A DNA stretch of 11,639 bases from assembly GCA_018817195.1 (NCBI GenBank), contig JAHIUL010000208.1, forward strand, positions 1 through 11,639, read 5' to 3'. The notes under the pieces are model-generated. The model saw only the letters and a list, made by a program, of their open reading frames with translations. It was not told the DNA's origin and searched no databases. This stretch comes from Candidatus Margulisiibacteriota bacterium (lineage in GTDB: Bacteria; Margulisbacteria; WOR-1; O2-12-FULL-45-9). A program made the translations under genes and the position numbers. This document shows, one piece after another, positions 6,516 through 11,639 of this stretch. Positions within the stretch are counted from its first letter, which is position 1; every line of letters starts with the position of its first letter.

Positions 6516-7564
6516 TTCTTTTCCATTTGGATTGTTCTAATTGGGAATGGGATAACAATACCTTCTTTGTTATATCTTTTGTGGAGCGCTTTTATAAATT
6601 CACTGATAATGGTGTATTTATCAACAAATTTTGAAACAGTCAATACAACTGTAAAATCAATACTAAAGTCATTGAAAGTGTGATAGCGCATAAGTGGAAG
6701 GACGCTGGTAACTCCGCCTTCAACTTTTTTCATCACTTCTTTGGCAACCTGCAGGGTTACTTTTTCTACTTCTTCGAGGTCACTGTCATAACTTACTCCC
6801 ACTTTTACTAAACAGGACATTTCAGATTGGGGCAGGTTGTAATTGGTTATGATTGATTGCGAGAGTTTTGAGTTGGGTACCACAACATAGTTGTTAAGCA
6901 GGGTTTTTATCCTGGTTTCCCTCCAGCCAACATGAAAAATATAGCCTTTTAAGCCGTTTTCTAATTCAATATAATCGCCGTTCCTGACTGGTTGGTTGAT
7001 TAGTATGTAGATACCGGCAAAAAAATTACTCAGTGTATCCTGCATGGCTAAACCTATGGCGATACCAGCGATACCTAAAGAAGCGAGAATCGGGGTGACT
7101 GAGATGCCAAAGATATCCATCACCATCATAGTGGCAGCGCCAAAGATAAAGATATTAGCGATCCTGGAAAAAGTCGGCACAAGACTGCGCAGCCCTTGGT
7201 TTACTTCGCCGGCTAAACGGATAATATTAATGATGATCCTGATAAAGAAATAGATAACCAGAAAGACGACAGATAATTCTGTAAAGCGGCTAACAAACGG
7301 CTGTACGGCTTTTGGCATGCCTACGGTTATTGAAACTACATAAAAGCCAACAATAATAGAAATTAACCAGAAGGGGAAATGTGCTTCAGCCAGGATAATA
7401 TCGTCGATTTTGTTCGGTGTTTTGCGGACGAGGCGCCTGATAATATGGTCAAATGTCCGGATAATTACCCAGGCAAAACACAGCCAAATGACATAAGCGC
7501 CAATGGCAATCAAATAACGAAAGTCCGTCCAAATCTGGATAAATCTAGTAACAAATTCTTCCAT
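6512..7564 (-). CDS. mscS: MscS-family mechanosensitive ion channel
   Basis: This 350-aa inner-membrane channel opens under membrane tension and lets solutes out on hypo-osmotic shock. Hydrophobic segments lie at about 16-37, 62-84, 95-115 and 134-155, followed by the pore helix ILASLGIAGIAIGLAMQDTL and SNFFAGIYIL (about 157-187), which matches the glycine/alanine-packed MscS TM3. The cytoplasmic beta domain follows: QPVRNGDYIELENGLKG, then WRETRIKTLLNNYVVVPN and an alpha/beta C-terminal domain. I start at the ATG at 7562-7564 rather than the preceding in-frame TTG. The nearest Shine-Dalgarno-like GGGAG (7584-7588) sits 19 bases upstream, immediately after the otsB stop, so initiation probably depends on reinitiation after otsB. 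Its position in the middle of a trehalose operon suggests trehalose accumulation and release are coexpressed. Confidence 0.93.
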   Translation of the reverse strand: MEEFVTRFIQIWTDFRYLIAIGAYVIWLCFAWVIIRTFDHIIRRLVRKTPNKIDDIILAEAHFPFWLISIIVGFYVVSITVGMPKAVQPFVSRFTELSVVFLVIYFFIRIIINIIRLAGEVNQGLRSLVPTFSRIANIFIFGAATMMVMDIFGISVTPILASLGIAGIAIGLAMQDTLSNFFAGIYILINQPVRNGDYIELENGLKGYIFHVGWRETRIKTLLNNYVVVPNSKLSQSIITNYNLPQSEMSCLVKVGVSYDSDLEEVEKVTLQVAKEVMKKVEGGVTSVLPLMRYHTFNDFSIDFTVVLTVSKFVDKYTIISEFIKALHKRYNKEGIVIPFPIRTIQMEKK

Positions 7565-7588
7565 CAAAGCAATTCTATCATAACTCCC

Positions 7589-8320
7589 TTAAAATTCTAG
7601 TGCCAGAATTTTGAGGAACTTGTAGACATCATTTACATCTTTTAAAAAGTTTTTGGCCGAGGTTTCTTTAAATTTACCGACCCTGATAGTTACGCCTTTT
7701 TTCCTTAATAGTTTGAAGGCGTCTTCGTCAGTTGTATCATCACCAATGTATATGGGGATATGCTTTTTACCTTTAACTAATTTGCTGATTAGCCAGCGCA
7801 CTGCCAGGCCTTTGTTCCAGTCAATGTTTGGCCTGACTTCAAAAACTTTTTTGCCGTGTGTTACACGGATATTTTTGCCTTTCAGAAAGGAAGCAATTAT
7901 TTCTTCAAAAGTTTTTTCTAATTTTTTTAAGTCTTTTGCTTTAACCAGTCGGTAGTGCAGGCTTAGGGTGTATGTTTTATCTTCAACCAGCGCACCTTTT
8001 ATTTTTTTTGCTGCAGCTGCAAGCGCTTTTTTGATTTTTTTAAGTGTCGGCTTGCTGGCAAGAGCCTTGGGATGGACTTTGCTTAGGGCAGGGCCTTTGA
8101 TTTCAAAGCCATGATTACCGGCATAAAAAATGTGGGGCAAACCGACTAATTTTTTAACCTCAGCTAATTTTCTGCCGCTTACAATGGTAAGTATTACCTC
8201 AGGGTTTGCGGCCAGTTTTTTTAAGAAGGATTTTTGCTTGGCAGTCAATTTGGCCAGATGAGGTTTTTTTACAATAGGGGTCAACGTCCCGTCATAATCC
8301 AAAAATATTAAATATTTCAT
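7589..8320 (-). CDS. otsB: Trehalose-6-phosphate phosphatase (OtsB)
   Basis: This 243-aa cytoplasmic HAD-superfamily (IIB) phosphatase converts trehalose 6-phosphate to trehalose and phosphate. The HAD motifs are in order: motif I D8-Y-D10-GT (nucleophile and general acid), motif II S48 in TIVSGR, K170 in DWNKG, and motif III/IV GDDTTDEDAF at 193-202. GNHGFEI (68-74) is the signature of OtsB-type phosphatases and lies in the small substrate-specifying cap region. Length fits standalone OtsB (about 240-270 aa). The ATG at 8318-8320 shares one base with the otsA stop (TAATG), without a Shine-Dalgarno, so it should be translated by coupling to otsA. It is very lysine rich, which may reflect the host's codon bias rather than function. 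Confidence 0.94.
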   Translation of the reverse strand: MKYLIFLDYDGTLTPIVKKPHLAKLTAKQKSFLKKLAANPEVILTIVSGRKLAEVKKLVGLPHIFYAGNHGFEIKGPALSKVHPKALASKPTLKKIKKALAAAAKKIKGALVEDKTYTLSLHYRLVKAKDLKKLEKTFEEIIASFLKGKNIRVTHGKKVFEVRPNIDWNKGLAVRWLISKLVKGKKHIPIYIGDDTTDEDAFKLLRKKGVTIRVGKFKETSAKNFLKDVNDVYKFLKILALEF

Positions 8321-9792
8321 TATGAAAGCCTGAGCAGGGCGTTGATAATCTTAGTTGACCAGCGGTAAATATTGTTTTCTTTGATAACAGCCTTCATTTT
8401 CTGCATTTTTTCTTTTCTTTCTTTGGCAGGCAAAGACAGCGCGCTTTTAATGGCTGAGGCGCAGTCTTCCGGCTTGAAAGGGTTAAAAGTGATCGCTTCT
8501 GTTAGTTCTCGAGCCGCGCCTGTAAACTGGGACAAGACCAGCATGCCTTTTTTTTCAGAGGCAGCCGCGACAAATTCCTTGGCCACCAGATTCATGCCGT
8601 CATGCAGGGAAGAAATCAGGCAAATGTCAGCCATGCGATATATGGCTAAGAGCTGGGTGGGCGTGAAATATTTTCTGATAAAAATGATAGGAGACCAGTT
8701 ATCCGAAGAATATTTCCAGTTTATTCTTTCAACCAGGCCGTTGATTTCATCGTTTAACTTTTTGTAAGTGTCCAGATGAATGCGGCTGAGGGAGCCAATC
8801 TGGATAAAAACAAATTTGCCCTGATATTCGGGGTAGGTTTCAAGAAAATGATCAATGGCTTTAAATTTTTCAGTAATTCCTTTAGTATAATCAATCCTGT
8901 CTGTGCCAATGCCGACAATTTCACTGGTTATGCCCAGTTCTTCTTTTACTTTTTTTATGTCATTTTGCACTTCTTTTGAAGCGGCTTCTTTTTCAATCGA
9001 ATCATAGTCAATACTGATCGGGTAGGGCCGAACGGATGTTTCAATGCCTTGATATACAACTGAAGAACCAGCTTTATCAACCTTGGCTTCTAAAGTATGA
9101 TTTACAGTTTCAAGAAAGTTATCAACGTGATAGTGGATGTGGAAACCCAACAGATCAGCCGCAAGCAGCCCCTCAATTATTTCTTTTTTCCAGGGACAGA
9201 TCCGGAAAACTTCGGGGTTAGGCCAGGGAATGTGCCAGAAAAGCGCGATCTTTGCCTTGGGGTTAACCTGTTTGATCATTTTGGGCACAAGGGTTAAATG
9301 ATAATCCTGTAAAAAGATAAAAGCGTCTTTGCCGTCCGCTTCTTCCAAGATAGCATCTGCGAAACGCTGGTTGATTTGCTTGTAATGGTTCCAGTCTGAT
9401 TCCCGGAATTTTGGTTTAGCATAGACGATATGGCAGAGGGGCCAGAGCGCTTCATTTGAAAAGCCATAATAGTAGCCGATCTCTTCGGCCTTATTTATCC
9501 AGATTCTTCTTAGGGTGTATTTCGGGTTAGGGTCGTTGCAGGGCACTCTGACGCGGTTTTTAAAGTCAACAACTTTACGGTCAGCATCTCCGCTGCCGTG
9601 CGCTACCCAGATGCCGTTGCAGGTTTGTAAGATTGGATCAAGGGCGGTGACAACGCCTGAAGCCGGCCGAAAGCAGGTAATTTTGTCTGCTTTAAACTTA
9701 TGGATGTACGGCTCGCGGTTTGATGCAACTATGAAGAGATTGTCTTTTAACTTATCTGAGATTAACTCTTTGAGGGTCTCTTTGGTCCACAT
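8320..9792 (-). CDS. otsA: Trehalose-6-phosphate synthase (OtsA, GT20)
   Basis: This 490-aa cytoplasmic GT20 enzyme transfers glucose from NDP-glucose to glucose 6-phosphate. Expected residues are present: SNREPY (24-29), W117, D163 in QDYHL, H187 in FWHIPWPNPE, R299 and K304 in DRIDYTKG, and the C-terminal D398-GMN401-LVAKE406 signature that binds the nucleotide sugar. Length matches E. coli OtsA (about 474 aa). The N-terminal donor loop reads RPASGVV (42-48) instead of the E. coli AGGL form, and VAHGSGDADR (63-72) replaces the usual GWSG; this marks a distinct bacterial GT20 subfamily, so the acceptor should be treated as likely but not certain. Start: the ATG at 9790-9792 lies 9 bases after a perfect -10 box, so the mRNA is almost leaderless. 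It heads the five-gene operon and overlaps otsB by one base. Confidence 0.93.
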   Translation of the reverse strand: MWTKETLKELISDKLKDNLFIVASNREPYIHKFKADKITCFRPASGVVTALDPILQTCNGIWVAHGSGDADRKVVDFKNRVRVPCNDPNPKYTLRRIWINKAEEIGYYYGFSNEALWPLCHIVYAKPKFRESDWNHYKQINQRFADAILEEADGKDAFIFLQDYHLTLVPKMIKQVNPKAKIALFWHIPWPNPEVFRICPWKKEIIEGLLAADLLGFHIHYHVDNFLETVNHTLEAKVDKAGSSVVYQGIETSVRPYPISIDYDSIEKEAASKEVQNDIKKVKEELGITSEIVGIGTDRIDYTKGITEKFKAIDHFLETYPEYQGKFVFIQIGSLSRIHLDTYKKLNDEINGLVERINWKYSSDNWSPIIFIRKYFTPTQLLAIYRMADICLISSLHDGMNLVAKEFVAAASEKKGMLVLSQFTGAARELTEAITFNPFKPEDCASAIKSALSLPAKERKEKMQKMKAVIKENNIYRWSTKIINALLRLS

Positions 9793-9801
9793 CGTGCTTA
9801 T

Positions 9802-9810
9802 ATTATAGCA
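9802..9810 (-). promoter_or_regulatory. Trehalose operon promoter (extended -10)
   Basis: On the minus strand TGC plus TATAAT (hexamer 9802-9807) forms an extended -10. The otsA ATG begins nine bases after the hexamer, so the predicted 5' UTR is about two to three bases. The hexamer 17 bases upstream (TAGATT, 9825-9830) is only 3/6 to the -35 consensus and overlaps the tRNA-Glu -10 on the other strand. Confidence 0.7.
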
Positions 9811-9818
9811 GAAAATTG

Positions 9819-9827
9819 TGATATAAT
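9819..9827 (+). promoter_or_regulatory. tRNA-Glu promoter (extended -10)
   Basis: TGA plus TATAAT (hexamer 9822-9827) lies 15 bases before the tRNA-Glu 5' end. It faces away from the otsA promoter, and the two hexamers are 14 bases apart, so RNA polymerase binding at one probably occludes the other. Confidence 0.7.
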
Positions 9828-9842
9828 CTATGATTCGCGTGT

Positions 9843-9914
9843 GGCCCCATCGTCTAGCGGTTAGGACGTGGCCCTCTCAAGGCCAAGGCAGGGGTTCGAT
9901 TCCCCTTGGGGCTA
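9843..9914 (+). tRNA. tRNA-Glu (CUC anticodon)
   Basis: The 72-nt gene has acceptor GGCCCCA (9843-9849) against TGGGGCT (9907-9913), with a G-U first pair, and discriminator A. The anticodon stem TGGCC/GGCCA encloses CTCTCAA, with anticodon CUC at 9876-9878. The T arm is AGGGG-TTCGATT-CCCCT. CCA is not encoded. Confidence 0.96.
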
Positions 9915-9917
9915 TGG

Positions 9918-9965
9918 CTCGACTCATCCTCGACAAGCTCGGATTCGCTCGGGATGCGGGGCGAG
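9918..9965. repeat. Imperfect hairpin repeat just downstream of tRNA-Glu
   Basis: CTCG (9918-9921) pairs with CGAG (9962-9965) and CATCC (9925-9929) pairs with GGATG (9952-9956), with a CTCGA...CTCGG interior. It resembles the CCTCGA...CTCGGG piece of the repeat at 27-41, so it may belong to a dispersed palindromic family. No T-run follows on the plus strand, so it is not a clear intrinsic terminator, though it could stabilise the tRNA precursor 3' end. Confidence 0.45.
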
Positions 9966-9992
9966 GAAAATTATCGCAAACTTTTCGTTTAT

Positions 9993-10883
9993 CTATGTTG
10001 CGTGTGGCTCCCAACTATTTGCTAACCCTCTACAAATTCTCATAATTGATTGAAATTCATCAGAATTAGTTTGTAATTGTTCAAAGGACAATCCTTTATT
10101 TCCTTCTCTTAACAATAATGCTCTTGACTCATCCATTGGTTTATATTTTCTGCTAATTCTGCTAAGAAATTTTGCAAGCTTGTCAACATTAAGAGCTGTA
10201 ATTACTTCGTTTTGCCAATACAAGATGTTACATGGTTTTTGTGCTAAAGTTTGATTATTACTCGGCCTATTTGGTAAAGCCTTCCTCAGGCTTAGATCAT
10301 GTCCAAGCAATAAATATAGGACATGAAAATTTGTTTCGTCTCCAATCGAGCTTAACCACGCTGTCCTTTCTGCCTGTTCTTTCTCTATTTCTTCCTGGCT
10401 TTTTGGAGCCCAAGTAATTTCTCCTGGCTGAGCCCGAAAATTAATACTAAGTCTTGACTCGTGAGATACGCTTCCTAATGAGAATAAATCTGAAGGCTGC
10501 ATATGGTATTGGAATAACGATTCTAAGAAATCTCCAGTGGGTTTTGCTAACATCTGGTATAAATCATCTGGTGTAAGGGCGTCTGTGGCAGAAGCTAAGA
10601 AAGTTCTAACCAAATCTTTCCCCTTAATTCCCTTGAATATTGCTTTGGTAAATCGAGTTAAGCAACTTCTATCCAACTCTGGTATGTTCCCAAACCTAAC
10701 GGCTCGAAATTCTAGTCTGTCTCTATTTGAGCCAAATTTTGTCACAGTCCCTTGAACGCTGTTATGCATACCGAACATCGACCCAGGAGTATGTTCCCTT
10801 CTGTAAGTTACCAAAGCCTTTACACCTGCTCTTCGCAGAGCTTTAGCACTATCCCTGACGCTTGTTGTTCCTAAAATTGCCAT
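9993..10883 (-). CDS. Unrecognised 296-aa protein
   Basis: I do not recognise this protein. It is predicted soluble, without signal peptide, membrane segments or cysteine clusters. It begins MAILGTTSVRDSAKALRRAG, has an acidic/glutamate-rich helix around residues 182-192 (SQEEIEKEQAERTAW), a leucine-rich stretch HVLYLLLGHDLSLRKAL, and a mostly helical C-terminus. The frame stays open upstream to an ATG at 10961, but I choose 10883: AAAGGA abuts it and AGGAGG lies at 10899-10904, although its 15-base spacing is long. Third positions and word use look more AT-rich and less GCC/GGC-biased than the operon to its left (by-eye impression), which fits recent acquisition. It sits between tRNA-Glu and a degenerate copy of that tRNA's 3' end. 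An orphan accessory gene, perhaps mobile-element cargo, is the best description; the length and open frame argue that it is real. Confidence 0.6.
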   Translation of the reverse strand: MAILGTTSVRDSAKALRRAGVKALVTYRREHTPGSMFGMHNSVQGTVTKFGSNRDRLEFRAVRFGNIPELDRSCLTRFTKAIFKGIKGKDLVRTFLASATDALTPDDLYQMLAKPTGDFLESLFQYHMQPSDLFSLGSVSHESRLSINFRAQPGEITWAPKSQEEIEKEQAERTAWLSSIGDETNFHVLYLLLGHDLSLRKALPNRPSNNQTLAQKPCNILYWQNEVITALNVDKLAKFLSRISRKYKPMDESRALLLREGNKGLSFEQLQTNSDEFQSIMRICRGLANSWEPHAT

Positions 10884-10907
10884 TCCTTTGCGTTTTATCC
10901 TCCTGAA

Positions 10908-10936
10908 TATATATATCTTAAGTAGGGAAAGAGCAA
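10908..10936 (-). promoter_or_regulatory. Possible weak promoter of the unrecognised gene
   Basis: TTGCTC (10931-10936, 3/6) with a 17-base spacer and TATATA (10908-10913) would start transcription just before the AGGAGG at 10899-10904. The region is a run of AT dinucleotides, so matches are easy to find by chance. Confidence 0.3.
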
Positions 10937-11044
10937 TATTCTGATTATTTATCGGAAGCATTTGACAAGAATTTCATTTTTTATTTATCCAGCAGCTTTT
11001 TCTCTCCCACGAACTTTCTCCTGTGCGAAATTTTTGCTGTGGTT

Positions 11045-11068
11045 GGGGTGAGATTCACCTTTGGGCTA
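11045..11068 (+). repeat. Degenerate copy of the tRNA-Glu 3' end
   Basis: This 24-base segment matches tRNA-Glu positions 9891-9914 (T arm through discriminator) at 20 of 24 bases, in the same orientation; the mismatches are at 11050, 11051, 11057 and 11062. It contains its own small hairpin, GGTGA-GAT-TCACC. It could be an old attachment-site copy or a tRNA fragment. It lies in the 10962-11101 gap, which otherwise holds nothing I can identify. Confidence 0.4.
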
Positions 11069-11101
11069 TATTAGAAAGTAGAGAATAAGATTGACTTTTT
11101 A

Positions 11102-11473
11102 CTATTTATACAGCAAGAAAAAGATGCCTGCAGCTACCAGAACTATGCCAAAATAGTTAATTAGCGAAAGTTTTTCCGCCAGAAAGAAATAAGACAACAA
11201 AGCCACAAATATATAAGTCATGGCAGTTAAAGGAAAAACTAATCCCAACTTAAGCCAGGACAGAATATAAACCCAGAGTAAAAATGACGAAGCCATAAGC
11301 AGAGTTCCTAATAATATCATGGGATTTGCAATAATGCGCAAAAGCAGTGGGAAAATATCAGCCAGGCCTTTAATTGTAAAGCCGCCAAGCTGGCTTGCGC
11401 CAGATTTTAAAGTGATTTGGCTTGAGGCCAGGAGCAAACAATAAAATACTACCCAAATAAATAAATGTCTCAT
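11102..11473 (-). CDS. Small EamA/SMR-type four-helix membrane transporter
   Basis: This 123-aa inner-membrane protein of the drug/metabolite transporter superfamily has four predicted helices: about 4-22, 46-68, 75-96 and 102-121. The third ends in PLTAMTYIFVALLSYFFLAEKL, the conserved EamA/DMT turn and Leu-Gly/Ala-Glu region, and the first contains SSQITLKSGA, recalling the Q-x-x-x-K of ArnE/ArnF-like flippase subunits. The EmrE drug-binding glutamate of helix 1 is absent, so a multidrug pump of the EmrE type is less likely. Four-helix members act as dimers; no partner is seen here. The frame is open upstream to 11608, but I start at the ATG at 11471-11473 because a good promoter lies between that ATG and the repeat-encoded upstream codons, and AGGA precedes it. 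Substrate is unknown. Confidence 0.8.
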   Translation of the reverse strand: MRHLFIWVVFYCLLLASSQITLKSGASQLGGFTIKGLADIFPLLLRIIANPMILLGTLLMASSFLLWVYILSWLKLGLVFPLTAMTYIFVALLSYFFLAEKLSLINYFGIVLVAAGIFFLLYK

Positions 11474-11491
11474 TTCTTTTTTTCCTGATTG

Positions 11492-11520
11492 ATTATAATA
11501 GGCTTTTTTGCTTTGGGCAA
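11492..11520 (-). promoter_or_regulatory. Promoter of the EamA-type gene
   Basis: TTGCCC (11515-11520, 4/6) with a 17-base spacer and a perfect TATAAT (11492-11497) predicts a start near 11485 and a 5' UTR of about 12 bases with AGGA. This places the start of translation at 11473 and excludes the repeat-encoded N-terminal extension. Confidence 0.65.
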
Positions 11521-11534
11521 GCGCTATTTTTATA

Positions 11535-11639
11535 TGTAGCGGCAACGTGATAATGTCCGGTTTGGGCAACGTGATAATGTCCGGTTTCTGATAAATAAAG
11601 AAGCCCACCTTACGATAAAGAGTTAAGGGGGCAAGAAAT
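11535..11639 (+). mobile_element. Possible left end of an insertion sequence running off the right edge
   Basis: TGTAGC at 11535-11540 directly precedes a tandem repeat, which would suit a TG-starting IS terminus with repeated transposase-binding sites. The last bases of the window read AAGGGGG, six bases, then AT, consistent with a ribosome-binding site and the first two bases of an ATG. No transposase residues are visible, so the call rests on layout alone. Confidence 0.35.
11541..11587 (+). repeat. Perfect tandem 23-bp direct repeat
   Basis: Two identical 23-base units (11541-11563 and 11565-11587; GGCAACGTGATAATGTCCGG plus TTT) are separated by one G, a 24-base period. The period is a multiple of three, which keeps the minus-strand frame open and creates a KPDIITLP doublet that is probably not translated. 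Confidence 0.95.

Noticed and set aside
7565..7567. TTG start for mscS one codon before the ATG.
   Set aside because: An ATG follows immediately and nothing favours the TTG.
7567..7581. Five-codon frame MIELL between otsB and mscS as a regulatory leader peptide.
   Set aside because: It is too short, has an SD only two bases away, and such frames are expected by chance in AT-rich spacers.
8372..9808. Plus-strand open frames opposite otsA.
   Set aside because: They are antisense to conserved GT20 sequence and show no protein family features.
9918..9965. Rho-independent terminator for tRNA-Glu.
   Set aside because: The hairpin is imperfect and is followed by GAAAATT on the plus strand rather than a T-run.
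9830..10053. Plus-strand frames overlapping tRNA-Glu and the hairpin.
   Set aside because: They are read from tRNA sequence and repeat, so they are not genes.
10884..10961. 26-residue N-terminal extension of the unrecognised protein.
   Set aside because: It covers an AT-dinucleotide stretch and the AGGAGG motif, which would then be coding; the shorter start is more natural.
11474..11608. 45-residue N-terminal extension of the EamA-type protein.
   Set aside because: It is encoded by the tandem repeat and lies upstream of a good promoter; family members start near MRHLFIW.

Overview
The window reads as chromosomal DNA of an uncultured candidate-phylum bacterium. It has moderate GC, tRNA genes without an encoded CCA, UGA used as a normal stop (so no UGA recoding), tightly overlapping genes, and short AT-rich dispersed repeats that run through reading frames. 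The 2127-3887 gene encodes an outer-membrane-type beta-barrel with three S-layer homology (SLH) domains. That points to a diderm lineage of the Margulisbacteria/Saganbacteria (WOR-1) or Omnitrophota kind rather than a typical Patescibacterium. The repeats and compact promoters would fit either, so the phylum is inference.

Layout, left to right. Positions 1-2063 (minus) hold lepA followed by the start of hemW, overlapping by ATGA; hemW runs off the left edge. A 63-bp divergent promoter region separates lepA from a plus-strand pair: the PorV/UPF0164-like barrel-SLH protein and, one base after its stop, a HIT-family protein. Positions 4229-4567 hold two tandem minus-strand tRNA-Ser genes (GCU and UGA anticodons) divergent from a plus-strand tRNA-Asp (GUC). 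Positions 4576-9792 (minus) form a compact five-gene operon in transcription order otsA, otsB, mscS, DUF5752, treT. Its junctions are TAATG, a 24-base gap, ATGA and TAATG. Its promoter lies back to back with that of tRNA-Glu (CUC) at 9843-9914. Downstream of tRNA-Glu come a hairpin repeat, an unrecognised 296-aa gene (minus), a degenerate copy of the tRNA-Glu 3' end, a small EamA/SMR-type membrane protein (minus), and at the right edge a tandem 23-bp repeat that may be the end of an insertion sequence.

How the genes work together: the operon joins two routes to trehalose (OtsA/OtsB through trehalose 6-phosphate; TreT directly from NDP-glucose and glucose) with an MscS-type channel that could release solute on osmotic downshift, plus an internally duplicated DUF5752 protein of unknown role. 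It looks like a self-contained osmotic-stress module and is the most interesting system here.

Promoters are unusually legible. Five of the better ones carry TGn directly before the -10 hexamer. At the operon heads (lepA, the barrel-SLH gene, otsA) the predicted transcription start falls within about 0-4 bases of the ATG, suggesting leaderless mRNAs.
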